Notes: generated by a model not told the origin, from the letters alone. A stretch of DNA of 64,000 bases from Candidatus Moanabacter tarae (GCA_003226295.1 CP029803.1:2547001-2611000); one strand, 5' to 3'; counted from the first letter of the stretch, positions 1-9,197 are shown. Numbers and translations are program-made.

Positions 1-1415
1 TACGAATAGAGTCTTTCTCCAGCGAGACTGTAGTTATTATAGTGGCCGCAGCTTCCCGAAATACGGTTGTGCTAGAAATGACGGAATCAGCGCGCAGGGT
101 TGGAATTATGGAGGGTATGCCAATTGCCCAGGCGGTAGCTCGGAGCCCTGAAGTGATTGTTCGATGCCGTTCCAAAGACGCGGAGAGATCGGCAGCAAAA
201 GCCATTTTTACTTATGCCTATACTCTATCTCCTCGGGTTGAAGAAACAGGTAAGGGTATCTGTACAGTTGATCTGAGGGGGGCTTCAGAAGAGTCACTAC
301 TATCACGCGGGGAGGATCTTCTGAGACAGATCGAAGAGGTTGGGTTTAGGGTACAAATTGGATTTTCGGAAACACCTAGGCTAGCTTATTTTGCAGCTTA
401 TCATGCCCGGCCCATTTTGGTGGTTGCCGAGCGAGATCGGAAGGGGTTTCTGAACCAGTTGTCGCTGAGGACAGCAGGAATTTCCGAGAGAATGGCAATG
501 ATTCTGCAACAGTGGGGTATTCGTACCCTGGGGGCCTACAGTGTTTTGCCGCGTGAGGATGTCGGGCACCGCCTGGGAAAAGAGGGTTTAACTCTCTGGG
601 ATGAACTAGCCGGGAGGGAGGAACGGTCTCTGGTCATATCAACGTTGCCAGAGGTATTTGAGGAATCTCTCGAATTGGAGTATGAGATCGAGACGATGGA
701 GCCGCTCCTCTTTATTCTGCGTCGGTTTCTGGAGTCGTTAACCCTTCGTCTGAAGCTGGTTTACATGGTTGTCGGGCTCTTGCGCCTGACTCTCACCTTA
801 TCAAATGGGTCTGTTTATCGTCGGCTTTTCAAGATTTTGGAACCAACACGCAAGGTGGAAACGCTCTTCAGGATGCTCTTTTCTCATCTGGAAAATGTTG
901 GGACGGAATCTCCGATAACTGCTGTATCGATTAAGATAAATCCAGTCTCGCCGCAACTACGCCAGCGTGATCTGTTCGAGACTGCTCTAAAGAATCCACA
1001 GGGATTTTCCGCGACGCTAGCAAAACTGGTTGGGGTGGTTGGTACGGGGCGGGTGGGTACGCCACGGCTCAGTAATACCTACCGGTCCGATTCTTTTTGT
1101 TTGGAGCCCATGCCGGCTGTTCTAAAAGAGGTTGAGGATAATTCTCCCAAAGCAGTTTACGGTTTACCTTTGCGTCGTTTGCGTCCTTCGGTCCCAGCCC
1201 ATGTAAAACTGGAAAATGGGAAACCAAGATTCATATCCAGCCAATTTGTTCGAGGATGCATTACAAAAGAGTTTGGACCGTGGCAGAGTTCGGGTGGTTG
1301 GTGGGAAAAGGAAGGCTGGGCGTGTGAGGAGTGGGATGTAGAATTGGAAAAAGGAGGGCTCTATCAGCTGAGGCGAGAGGATGGGAAATGGTTTGTGGAA
1401 GGAATGTATGATTAG
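1..1415 (+). CDS. imuB: ImuB-type Y-family DNA polymerase homologue (5' end cut by the window)
   Basis: About 470 residues are visible. The frame is open to the first base, so the true start lies upstream of the window and the GTG at 42 is not the start. The part beginning near VVIIVAAASRNTVVLE matches the palm/finger region of Y-family polymerases, followed by the little-finger domain and a C-terminal tail with GPWQSSGGWW, typical of ImuB. Where active Y-family enzymes carry the SIDE-type acidic motif, this protein has GICTVDLRGA. That fits ImuB, a catalytically inactive family member thought to act as a clamp-binding adaptor for the error-prone polymerase DnaE2, which follows 161 bp downstream on the same strand. 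An ImuA/RecA-like partner would be expected upstream, outside the window. I saw no convincing LexA operator in the gap before dnaE2. Confidence 0.85.
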   Translation, partial: RIESFSSETVVIIVAAASRNTVVLEMTESARRVGIMEGMPIAQAVARSPEVIVRCRSKDAERSAAKAIFTYAYTLSPRVEETGKGICTVDLRGASEESLLSRGEDLLRQIEEVGFRVQIGFSETPRLAYFAAYHARPILVVAERDRKGFLNQLSLRTAGISERMAMILQQWGIRTLGAYSVLPREDVGHRLGKEGLTLWDELAGREERSLVISTLPEVFEESLELEYEIETMEPLLFILRRFLESLTLRLKLVYMVVGLLRLTLTLSNGSVYRRLFKILEPTRKVETLFRMLFSHLENVGTESPITAVSIKINPVSPQLRQRDLFETALKNPQGFSATLAKLVGVVGTGRVGTPRLSNTYRSDSFCLEPMPAVLKEVEDNSPKAVYGLPLRRLRPSVPAHVKLENGKPRFISSQFVRGCITKEFGPWQSSGGWWEKEGWACEEWDVELEKGGLYQLRREDGKWFVEGMYD

Positions 1416-1576
1416 TCTGCGAACTTTTTGAACAGCAAAGTCGTAATCGTTCGACACAGCTCGAGACAGATATTTGTTCTGCCAGATTTGAGAAGAAGCT
1501 GATAAGGGGCAGGGGATCAGGAGTTTGCGATAAATGGGCAAGATTGCAAAGGCTAAGGAATAATTAATAATCTGGA

Positions 1577-4500
1577 ATGTCTGCTTATATCGAACTTCAT
1601 GCGCGGAGCGCTTACAGTTTCCTTCGAGGGGCGTCGCGCCCCGAACATCTGGTGGAGGCTTGTGCGGCAGCGGACCTTCCGGCGATGGCATTGTGTGACC
1701 GGGACGGAATTTATGGGGCACCACGGTTTTACGGAGCGGCTCGGGAACATGACATTCGGCCAATTGTAGGGAGCGAATTGACGATGGAGGACGAGAGCGT
1801 TTTACCGGTTTTGGTTGAGAACCGCACCGGGTATCGGAATCTCTGCCGACTTTTGACACGTGCCCAGCTTCGCTCTGCTAAAGGTAAATCCCGTGTGCGT
1901 TGGGCTGATGTGAAATTTTTTTCTGAGGGACTGATTGCCCTAACTGGAGATGAAGAGGGTCCGGTCCATCGAGCGTGGCTGAGGGAGGGTTCTCAAGGTG
2001 CGAGAAATGTCTTAAAGCAGTTGAGTTCGCTTTTCCCTAGCGATAGGCTCTATCTAGAGGTTCAGAGACATCATATACGTGGAGAATCTCATTGGCTGAA
2101 GGTGCAGTTTGATTTGGCGGAGGCTTTTCGCTTGCCCTTACTAGCGACGAATGGTGTTTCGTACGCAGTACCTTCCTCCCGACAAGTACAGGACGTTTTC
2201 ACCTGCCTGCGACACAAAACCGATCTTGATGCGGCGGGGAAGCTCTTAAGTCGAAATAGCGAGCGGTATATAAAGGGAGCAGCGGCTATGACGACGTTGT
2301 TCCGGGATAGGCCGGAGGCAGTCAAAAATACAGTCCGCTTGGCGGAACGATTAGAATTCACCCTGGAGGATCTTGGCTATGAATTTCCCAATTATCCCGT
2401 GCCGGGAGGGGAAACGGTTGATTCTTTTCTTCGCAAGATCGCATGGTTTGGAGCGGAGCAACGCTATGGAAGTCTAACCCCTGAGATCCGCGTCCAAGTA
2501 GAGCATGAATTGAATCTAATCACGAAGTTAGGTTTCAGTGGATACTTTCTAATCGTCTGGGACCTAGTAAATTATTGTCGCGAGAATGACATTATGGTAC
2601 AGGGCCGGGGAAGCGCAGCTAACAGCGCGGTTTGCTACAGTCTAGGTATAACAGCGGTGGATCCAATCGGCGGGAAACTTCTCTTCGAGCGATTTCTGAG
2701 TGAAGGCCGAAAGAGTTGGCCTGATATTGATCTAGACCTGCCGAGTGGCAATCGACGGGAGACTGTGATCCAGGAGGTTTATCGTCGTTATGGCAAGCAT
2801 GGCGCCGCCATGACCTCCAATGTGATCACCTACCGGGGCCGGAGCGCGGTGCGAGAGATTGGTAAAGTCCTCAGTTTATCCCAGGAAGTAATCGATCGTT
2901 TTACCAGTCTTTTTTCTCATCGCGAATTCCCTCATACTCTCGATTTTAAGGATCGGTTGGGTCAGGCGGGCCTGGGAAAGTACCATCCAAGGGTTTCGGC
3001 AATGGCTTCCCTTTATCGGGCGATTTATGGATTGCCGCGGCACTTGGGACAACATTCTGGAGGAATGATTATTTGCCAGGGCGATTTGGCTTCAATTGTG
3101 CCATTGGAGAACGCCTCTATGTCGGGTCGGGTAGTGGCGCAGTGGGACAAGGAAGACTGTGAAAAGATGGGAATTATTAAGGTAGATCTTCTCGGTCTTG
3201 GGATGATGGCGGCGATTCAGGAGGCGCTGGACTTGACCCGACGCCGGGGTCGGCCAGTGGATCTTGCCCATATCTCTAAGGATGATCCAGTTACTTTCGA
3301 GCTTATCCAGAAAGCGGATACGATCGGTGTCTTTCAGATTGAGAGCCGGGCTCAGATTGCGACTCTCCCCCGAATGAAACCGAAGACTTTTTATGATCTT
3401 GTAATCGAGGTAGCTATTATCCGTCCTGGACCGATCCAGGGTAATATGGTGCACCCTTATCTTGATCGTCGAGCGGGACGTGTGCCTATCGAATATATCG
3501 ATGAACGGTTGAAATCGATCCTGGAGCGCACCCTGGGTGTTCCTTTATTTCAGGAACAGATTCTTAAGATAGCGATGGTAATGGCGGATTTTTCAGGTTC
3601 GGAAGCGGAAGAGTTGCGCCGGGCTCTCAGCTTTCATCGTTCACAGGAGGTAGTGGAAAAGGTCCAGATAAAATTGCGCCGGGCGATGGAACAGAAAAAG
3701 GTTTCTCAGAAGGCAATTGAAAAAATTATCTCTGCAGTCAGTTCCTTTGCTCTCTACGGGTTTCCTGAATCACATGCCATCAGTTTTGCCCTCCTCGCCT
3801 ACGGAAGCGCCTACTTAAAAGCACACCACCCGGTAGAATTCTATGTATCGATTCTCAACAATCAACCTATGGGATTTTATTCGGCGGCAACTTTGGTTCA
3901 GGATGCTCGGCGCCATGATATCCGAGTTCGGCCGATTTGCGTGCAAAGGTCTAAATGGTTCTGCACGGTAGAGAGTGATTCCGAGATTCGAATTGGTTTC
4001 TGTCTAATAAAAGGGGTGCGGAGCAATCCAGTTGAAGCGATGATTTCGGAACGTGATAGGCAACAGTTTTCCTCTCTACGGAATTTCCGTGGACGGACAA
4101 TTTTTAATGAAGAGGAGATTCGGGTTCTAGCGAGGACGGGCGCCTTGAACATTTTTACCGATAATCGTCGCCGCGCTCTTTGGGAAGTATCCGAGCCATT
4201 TGATCAGGAAAATCTTTTCAGCACAGCGGAAAACAAATCTAATATGCCCAGCCCTCTCGAGATTATGACCTATATCGAGCGATTGAGGGCGGATTACGAA
4301 GGAGTTGGGCTGACGGGTGGGCCTCATCCGATGAAGTGGATGCGTTCGAACCTAAAGGACTGCTGGAGTGCACAGGAGCTTGAACGGGGTCGCCATGGTC
4401 TGCAGATTAAGATCGCGGGTTGTGTTATTTGTCGCCAACGTCCTGTAACTGCAAAGGGATTTCTCTTCATCAGTCTGGAGGATGAGACAGGGATCTCAAA

Positions 4501-4678
4501 CAGCGTTGTTCCTTCGTGCGTTTTCATGCGTAATCGCTTAACTATTCTTCACGAGTCGTATTTGATCATCGCTGGTAGTCTCCAGAATGTAGATGGGGTA
4601 GCGTGCGTTAAGGCTGAGAGGTTCGAGGCGTTGATGGATCGGCATCTTCCGGAGGGGATGTCTCACGATTTCCATTAG
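1577..4678 (+). CDS. dnaE2: error-prone DNA polymerase III alpha subunit DnaE2 (ImuC)
   Basis: A 1033-residue C-family polymerase, the usual DnaE2 length and shorter than replicative DnaE. The N-terminal PHP domain starts LHARSAYSFLRGAS; the second metal-ligand position of the usual HxH is Arg, so PHP nuclease activity is doubtful. The catalytic aspartates are in PDIDLDLPSG (about residues 381-388) and KVDLLGLG (about 536). A helix-hairpin-helix region and a C-terminal OB fold (about residues 945-1010, beginning KIAGCVICRQRP) follow. The protein performs translesion synthesis together with ImuB, encoded just upstream. The start is the ATG at 1577, chosen because the family N-terminus begins there. 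The gene is probably part of a damage-induced imuA-imuB-dnaE2 cassette. Confidence 0.93.
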   Translation: MSAYIELHARSAYSFLRGASRPEHLVEACAAADLPAMALCDRDGIYGAPRFYGAAREHDIRPIVGSELTMEDESVLPVLVENRTGYRNLCRLLTRAQLRSAKGKSRVRWADVKFFSEGLIALTGDEEGPVHRAWLREGSQGARNVLKQLSSLFPSDRLYLEVQRHHIRGESHWLKVQFDLAEAFRLPLLATNGVSYAVPSSRQVQDVFTCLRHKTDLDAAGKLLSRNSERYIKGAAAMTTLFRDRPEAVKNTVRLAERLEFTLEDLGYEFPNYPVPGGETVDSFLRKIAWFGAEQRYGSLTPEIRVQVEHELNLITKLGFSGYFLIVWDLVNYCRENDIMVQGRGSAANSAVCYSLGITAVDPIGGKLLFERFLSEGRKSWPDIDLDLPSGNRRETVIQEVYRRYGKHGAAMTSNVITYRGRSAVREIGKVLSLSQEVIDRFTSLFSHREFPHTLDFKDRLGQAGLGKYHPRVSAMASLYRAIYGLPRHLGQHSGGMIICQGDLASIVPLENASMSGRVVAQWDKEDCEKMGIIKVDLLGLGMMAAIQEALDLTRRRGRPVDLAHISKDDPVTFELIQKADTIGVFQIESRAQIATLPRMKPKTFYDLVIEVAIIRPGPIQGNMVHPYLDRRAGRVPIEYIDERLKSILERTLGVPLFQEQILKIAMVMADFSGSEAEELRRALSFHRSQEVVEKVQIKLRRAMEQKKVSQKAIEKIISAVSSFALYGFPESHAISFALLAYGSAYLKAHHPVEFYVSILNNQPMGFYSAATLVQDARRHDIRVRPICVQRSKWFCTVESDSEIRIGFCLIKGVRSNPVEAMISERDRQQFSSLRNFRGRTIFNEEEIRVLARTGALNIFTDNRRRALWEVSEPFDQENLFSTAENKSNMPSPLEIMTYIERLRADYEGVGLTGGPHPMKWMRSNLKDCWSAQELERGRHGLQIKIAGCVICRQRPVTAKGFLFISLEDETGISNSVVPSCVFMRNRLTILHESYLIIAGSLQNVDGVACVKAERFEALMDRHLPEGMSHDFH

Positions 4679-4935
4679 ATTTTCGGCGGTAACAGCGTAC
4701 CGGCATCCATGCGGTTTGTATACCTACTAATTAGCGGACAATATTTCATTAGAGCTAGGCGACCCAAAAGAAAGCTTGTTGACGATTTTATTTCGAAATG
4801 TCTGGAAACTTTATATGGAGATCGATTGAAATCACCTGGTTGCGATTTTGAATTATGATAAATATCAGTGGTGGAAAAGGATTGAAGGAAGATCAAGTGC
4901 TTAGAGGAATGATTTTCGAAAATTAGGAACTAGAA

Positions 4936-5742
4936 ATGCTAAAGACAGATATACTCGAACGAATATTTTCAATTGAAGGGAAATGTGCTTTGATTACTGG
5001 CTCAAGTAGTGGAATTGGTCGGGCGCTTGCAGTAGGGTTTGCTCAGGCTGGTGCGCGGGTGGCGGTGCATGGGACACGACAGGAGAAGATCGATGAGACA
5101 TTACGGGTTATCGAGGGGAAGGGGTGCCGTGCAGATGGTTTTCTCGCAGATCTTACTGAGAACGGTGCGCCAAACGATCTGGTTTCACGAGTCTGCGACG
5201 AAATTGGAGGGATTGATATCCTGGTGAACAACGCTGGTATAAATCGAAGAAACCCCATTGACGAGGTTACGGAAGAGGATTACGACCTGATAACCACGGT
5301 CAATCTGCGTAGTGTATTCTTTCTCTGCAAGGCAGTGTATCCGGTTATGTGTAGCCGTGGTGGTGGAAAAATTATCAATACTGGGTCATTGACGACAGTT
5401 CAGGGAATTGCCGGGGTACCGGTTTATGGAATCACAAAGAGCGCTCTTGGGCAGTTTACTAAGACGGCATCGGTGGAGTGGGCGAAGGATAATATCCAGG
5501 TCAATTGCATCGCTCCTGGACTGATTCAGACGCCTCTGACTGAGGCTGGGTTGTTGAATACTCCTTATACTAAAAAATGGCTCCTTGATCGAATACCGTG
5601 CAATCGAGTGGGTCAGCCAGAGGATTTAGTTGGACTGGGATTGCTGTTGGCTTCAGAGGGTTCTTCCTATATTACTGGCCAGACGATTCTTATCGATGGA
5701 GGCTTCACGGCTGGTGGGGATTGGCGTCCGCCTAAGGAATAG
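4936..5742 (+). CDS. short-chain dehydrogenase/reductase, gluconate 5-dehydrogenase/KduD-like
   Basis: A 268-residue classical SDR. It shows the cofactor motif TGSSSGIG (about residues 21-28), the structural NNAG motif, the catalytic Ser in INTGSLTT and the YGITK (YxxxK) pair. The C-terminal TGQTILIDGGF segment is typical of sugar-acid dehydrogenases such as gluconate 5-dehydrogenase or 2-deoxy-D-gluconate 3-dehydrogenase, but SDR substrates cannot be read from sequence. It has its own weak ribosome-binding site (GGAAC before the ATG). It stands alone between dnaE2 and a convergent rRNA methyltransferase. No other sugar-acid genes are adjacent, so the pathway remains open. Confidence 0.85.
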   Translation: MLKTDILERIFSIEGKCALITGSSSGIGRALAVGFAQAGARVAVHGTRQEKIDETLRVIEGKGCRADGFLADLTENGAPNDLVSRVCDEIGGIDILVNNAGINRRNPIDEVTEEDYDLITTVNLRSVFFLCKAVYPVMCSRGGGKIINTGSLTTVQGIAGVPVYGITKSALGQFTKTASVEWAKDNIQVNCIAPGLIQTPLTEAGLLNTPYTKKWLLDRIPCNRVGQPEDLVGLGLLLASEGSSYITGQTILIDGGFTAGGDWRPPKE

Positions 5743-5774
5743 TGGGGGACAGATTGCGCTATTTAAAGTTGATG

Positions 5775-5810
5775 ACGGTCCCGGACCGTGATTAGCAAGA
5801 GATGTCTTGC
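5775..5810. terminator. two small hairpins between convergent genes, possible terminator
   Basis: ACGGTCC-C-GGACCGT (5775-5789) is a perfect 7-bp dyad with a single central base. It is followed by GCAAGA-gatg-TCTTGC (5795-5810). They fill the 74-bp gap between the ends of the SDR gene and the opposing methyltransferase gene, where a bidirectional terminator would sit. No T-run follows on either strand, so intrinsic termination is uncertain. Confidence 0.35.
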
Positions 5811-5816
5811 AGTTCC

Positions 5817-6590
5817 TCAGAGGCGTGCTTGGAGATTAGCTATTCTGTACATTGCGATGGCGGCGGATGCAGATGCATTGAGAGAGTTGATGTGGCCAGC
5901 TTGGGGGATTCGGACAACTTGATCGGCGGAGGCAAGGATGTATCTGCCCACCGATCGGTTTTCGCCACCGATGACGAGGAGAATTTTAGAATCTAATGGA
6001 ACTGACAAATGATTAAGGTCGATATCGCCTTTGGCGTCGAGGGCGATGGTGTGGAAACCAAGTTTTTGAGCTGATATTAGGTAGCGATTTGCGGTGGAGG
6101 TGTAACAAATCTGAAGGTGTTCGGATGCACCGGATGAGGCTTTAACGACGGAAGGGAGAACAGGTGGTACACCCTTGGTAGGAAGAAGAATTCCAGAATA
6201 ACCAAAGGCTTCGGCGCTGCGGAGAATAGCTCCTACATTTTGCGGATCTTCAATATTGTCGAGCAGGATAAGATTGTTTTGCGTGAGCAGTTTTTCGAGA
6301 GGTACGTAAGGGTAGGGTCCTGTCTCAAGCACGATGCTTTGATGTTCTCTCTGGTTACAGAGCTGCTGGAGAAGGCCCCGTTCAGCCGATTCAATAGGTA
6401 TCTTCTTTTGGTCTAAGAGTACGCGGAGTTTTTTGAGCCGAGGATTTCGTGTTTTCGAATCGGCCATATAGGCACGATGGATCGGACGGCGGTTAGCACG
6501 GAGGGCTTCAAAAGCCGGATTGAGGCCATAGAGGAAGTTGCTGTTATGATGTTTCAGGGTACGTGGTAAGCATCTGTTACCTGGACGCAT
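5817..6590 (-). CDS. rlmB: SpoU-family 23S rRNA (guanosine-2'-O-)methyltransferase, RlmB/TrmH type
   Basis: A 257-residue SPOUT methyltransferase with a short N-terminal substrate-binding domain beginning NFLYGLNPAFEAL. The three SpoU motifs follow: NIEDPQNVGAILRSAEAFG, then IGGENRSVG, then RIPQAGHINSLNASASAA, which form the knotted S-adenosylmethionine site. The family methylates the ribose 2'-OH of a guanosine in 23S rRNA or of tRNA. RlmB is the best match because of the N-terminal domain, but the exact target base is inferred. The gene is transcribed alone on the minus strand. The ATG at 6590 is used although the first 18 residues are not family-like, so a later start is possible. Confidence 0.88.
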   Translation of the reverse strand: MRPGNRCLPRTLKHHNSNFLYGLNPAFEALRANRRPIHRAYMADSKTRNPRLKKLRVLLDQKKIPIESAERGLLQQLCNQREHQSIVLETGPYPYVPLEKLLTQNNLILLDNIEDPQNVGAILRSAEAFGYSGILLPTKGVPPVLPSVVKASSGASEHLQICYTSTANRYLISAQKLGFHTIALDAKGDIDLNHLSVPLDSKILLVIGGENRSVGRYILASADQVVRIPQAGHINSLNASASAAIAMYRIANLQARL

Positions 6591-6602
6591 TTATAGATCT
6601 CT

Positions 6603-6669
6603 TAGATTGTGATACTGAAAGATCCCTAAGTAATTCTTGTATAAAGGCCCTTAGAGTCTGGACCCTAAG
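6603..6669. promoter_or_regulatory. repeated CTTAG/CTAAG dyads upstream of rlmB
   Basis: The spacer just upstream of rlmB contains CTTAGAGTC-TG-GACCCTAAG (6650-6669), a dyad with one mismatch. Related half-sites TTAGAT and ATCCCTAAG lie near 6603-6630. Two dyads with the same CCTAAG core in 70 bp could be a protein-binding region for the rlmB promoter. There is no further support. Confidence 0.2.
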
Positions 6670-6835
6670 CAAACTTTATTCATGGCCTTTTTGTTCTAAA
6701 GTTGAAACGAGATTAGGAACGCAATGCTAAAGTATTCTGTCACCGTAAGAATGGTTGTTTGAAAAGGTATAACTAGATATTTCGATGATTTTAGGAATTG
6801 CCTGGGCAAGAAGAGTTTATGAGCGAGCGAGAAGG

Positions 6836-7129
6836 CTACTCTTCCTCAGCTTTATTGCTAGCGGCAATAACTTTTTACATTTCCTCGTAGTGACTAAATT
6901 CTTCGGAGTGGATGCCGCAGCCGCCAGTGAGGGAAGGAACAACGGTAGAGTAGCGATAGATATCCATTTGCGGCACTTGGGCTTTAATGATTTGGAAGTT
7001 TCCATCGGATTCCATTCCCATGATTTGCCCCCTACGCCCGGAGATATCACCCATTACATCACCGAGATTGTGTTCTGGGACTGTCACCTCGATATTGTAG
7101 ATAGGTTCCAAGAGTAAAGGGTTAGCGTT
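6836..7129 (-). pseudogene. fusA: C-terminal remnant of an elongation factor G gene
   Basis: Read on the minus strand from about 7129, the translation matches domain V of EF-G: NPLLLEPIYNIEVTVPE, GDVMGDISGRRGQI, SDGNFQIIKAQVP, IYRYSTV and EEFSHYEEM. The frame then hits a TAA at 6875-6877. The same frame continues as KVIAASNKAEEE and ends at a TAG at 6836-6838, which is how EF-G proteins normally finish after EEMP plus a few residues. About half a dozen residues are missing at the stop. Two normally basic residues are changed (VVPSLTGGCG in place of an RSLTGGRG-type sequence). Nothing upstream matches the GTPase or domains II-IV. This is a dead 3' fragment, left by a lost fusA paralogue or a partial duplication. 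Confidence 0.85.
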
Positions 7130-7407
7130 TATTGGCCACCTCTGTTTCAATACTATCATGACAGGTTTTTAGGCTGAAAATAGTGGGCTCTACATGGTGC
7201 TAGAAAGCACGCACGGATAAGGATTGACCCTGAGATCATCGAAATCAATTCCTTTCTTAAGGAATCCGGTCGGATTAGGACCTATAAAATCTGTTTGCTT
7301 TTAAAACGGGCACGTTCTATGCCTCCCCCTCACAATTCTCTGAATGGTCGTCTAGGAAAGCGGCTTGGTAGTTTTGCACACCTCGAAGAATGGGAGGAAA
7401 TACGAAC

Positions 7408-8076
7408 ATGAAACAAAATACACTCTCAGCTGAGAACAGGACTGAGGCCGGGCGAGGGCCCAGCCGTCGCCTCCGTGCGGCAGGAAAAATTCCCGCGGTT
7501 ATTTACGGAGTGTCGGGGACTCGGAGCTTATCAATTGATGGACCTGGGTTTCGTGCTCTGTGGGCGAAATTGCGTGGAATTTCAGCACTAATCGAGGTTG
7601 TCGAAGAGGGAAGGGAATCGGTTCAATCGCTCATCGAGGAAATACAACGCGACCCGATTACGGATGAAGTCCTTCACATTGATTTCAAGGAGATATCAGC
7701 CGATGTGGAGCTGCAGACCAACATCGGCGTTCGATTTGTCGGAGAATCGGCTGGTGTGAAAAGTGATGGAGCGTTTTTGGACGTGCTTTCCCACGAAGTT
7801 GAAGTGCGCTGCCTGCCGAAAGATTTGCCCGAATTAATCGTTGTCGATGTCTCCGAACTAGAGGTTGGAGACGCTATTCATATCCGCGACTTGAAGTCAA
7901 TCGAAGGGGTCTTGTTTACCGAAGATCGAGACAAGACGATCGTTTCGTGCGTGTTGCCTTCCCTGGTAGAAGAGGAAGAAGGCGTGGACGGGGAAGGATC
8001 GGAACTCAGCGAGGAAGAATCAGAAGGTCAACTCGGCGAAACTTCGGAAGAGAGTGGAGAGGAGAAAGGGACGTAG
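7408..8076 (+). CDS. rplY: 50S ribosomal protein L25/general stress protein Ctc
   Basis: A 222-residue long-form L25 (CTC/TL5). The N-terminal 5S-rRNA-binding beta-barrel (RTEAGRGPSRRLRAAGKIPAVIYG) is followed by the C-terminal beta domain (GVRFVGESAGVK, GDAIHIRDL). A very acidic tail rich in Glu and Ser from about residue 190 ends the protein. It binds the 5S rRNA E-loop in the large subunit. The ATG at 7408 is preferred over the in-frame ATG at 7390, because the GGGAGG ribosome-binding sequence (about 7391-7396) sits between them at proper distance from 7408. It leads the translation/replication block, 216 bp ahead of pth. Confidence 0.93.
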   Translation: MKQNTLSAENRTEAGRGPSRRLRAAGKIPAVIYGVSGTRSLSIDGPGFRALWAKLRGISALIEVVEEGRESVQSLIEEIQRDPITDEVLHIDFKEISADVELQTNIGVRFVGESAGVKSDGAFLDVLSHEVEVRCLPKDLPELIVVDVSELEVGDAIHIRDLKSIEGVLFTEDRDKTIVSCVLPSLVEEEEGVDGEGSELSEEESEGQLGETSEESGEEKGT

Positions 8077-8292
8077 GAGTTCAGAGGGAAGTTGCCTTGT
8101 GCCCTTTGGGTTCTATCGGCTAACTCTTTCAATTTCCGACTTTATACCCCAAGTTATACATCTTGTTCCTCAAGCGTATGCTCCTACGGGTTTTGGTGAG
8201 GACTGTTATTATGAGATTACTGTGCAGTTCGAAACCCCAATAGTAATCAGACAAAAAGGTACAGCACCACCCAACTTTTAGAGGAAGGTTCG

Positions 8293-8889
8293 TTGATTTC
8301 GGTTTCAGTTATTGTGGGACTTGGAAACCCGGGTCTGAGATACCGTTCGACCCGACACAACATTGGGTTTCGAGTGATTGAGGAATTCGGGAAACGGTAT
8401 TCGGTCCGGTGGCGAAGGGATAAGGATTTTGAGGCTCGCAAAGCGGAATTGGTGATGGATTCATCCAGGATATTTCTGTTTAAACCAATGACATATATGA
8501 ATGATAGTGGTCGTGCCCTAGGGGCAATTATAAGATATTTTGGATATAGAGTTGATTCGGTAGTGATTGTCTACGACGATGTGAATATCGAACTAGGAGA
8601 TGCCAAAATTTCGGTTTCTGGTAGCTCTGGGGGACACAATGGGATCGAGAATATTCTAGCTCATATCGGAGATGGATTCCTTCGGTTCCGAATAGGGATT
8701 GGCCCAAAGGAACCTAGGGAGATGGCAATCAAGGATTTTGTCCTCGGAAAATTCACACGAAATGAACAGACTCTTGTTAACAAAAAGATGGAGAATTTTC
8801 AGGAAGGGCTGCAGCTCCTTGTTGACAGTGGGCCAGTCGTGGCCATGAATCAGATAAACAGGCGAACGAAAAAAGGGATTAACGGGTAA
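8293..8889 (+). CDS. pth: peptidyl-tRNA hydrolase
   Basis: A 198-residue Pth that cleaves peptidyl-tRNA released from stalled ribosomes. Motifs: IVGLGNPGLRY, TRHNIGF with the catalytic His, FKPMTYMNDSG, YDDVNIELG and SGGHNGIENI. The start is a TTG at 8293, supported by a GAGGAAGG ribosome-binding site (8281-8288) four bases upstream and by the position of the conserved N-terminus. Its TAA stop overlaps the rpsF ATG by one base, so the two are translationally coupled. Pairing with rplY upstream is a common bacterial arrangement. Confidence 0.95.
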   Translation: MISVSVIVGLGNPGLRYRSTRHNIGFRVIEEFGKRYSVRWRRDKDFEARKAELVMDSSRIFLFKPMTYMNDSGRALGAIIRYFGYRVDSVVIVYDDVNIELGDAKISVSGSSGGHNGIENILAHIGDGFLRFRIGIGPKEPREMAIKDFVLGKFTRNEQTLVNKKMENFQEGLQLLVDSGPVVAMNQINRRTKKGING

Positions 8890-9197
8890 TGAACGAAATT
8901 CTGGATAAACGAAAATATCGTGCCTCCTTCATTCTCGACTCCAGAGGAATTGAGACGCCCGTCGAGACTCAGATTGAGCATCTTACTAAGATCCTTGAGT
9001 CAGTTGGGGGTACAGTTGAGAAGGTGGATAATCTTGGGAAAAAGGACTTTTCAAGGGTAACCGAGCAGGGACATGAAGGAGATGTTTACCTCCATATTTA
9101 TTTTGAGGGTCCCCCAACTGCGACAAAGGAACTTCGGGAAAGCCTTCGTCTTGATAAGGGAGTTAAGAGGGTATATGTGGAAAGAGCCGAAGTTTAG
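8889..9197 (+). CDS. rpsF: 30S ribosomal protein S6
   Basis: A 102-residue S6 with the ferredoxin-like fold: first strand YRASFILDSRG, helix with EHLTKILESVGG, and C-terminal strand VKRVYVERAEV. In the small subunit it pairs with S18. The rpsR gene for S18, usually found between ssb and rplI, is absent here. Translation is coupled to pth through the overlap TAATG. A gap of 93 bp separates it from ssb. Confidence 0.93.
   Translation: MNEILDKRKYRASFILDSRGIETPVETQIEHLTKILESVGGTVEKVDNLGKKDFSRVTEQGHEGDVYLHIYFEGPPTATKELRESLRLDKGVKRVYVERAEV

Noticed and set aside
1416-1576. Possible LexA operator between imuB and dnaE2
   Set aside because: Only isolated half-sites were found (GAACA at 1430-1434 and TGTTC at 1475-1479), 40 bp apart and in the wrong order for a TGTTC-N4-GAACA-type site.
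1164-1859. 231-codon minus-strand frame across the imuB-dnaE2 junction
   Set aside because: It overlaps the ends of two well-supported genes in antisense and shows no recognisable domain.
6785-7117. 110-codon plus-strand frame
   Set aside because: It is antisense to the EF-G gene remnant, which explains the open frame.
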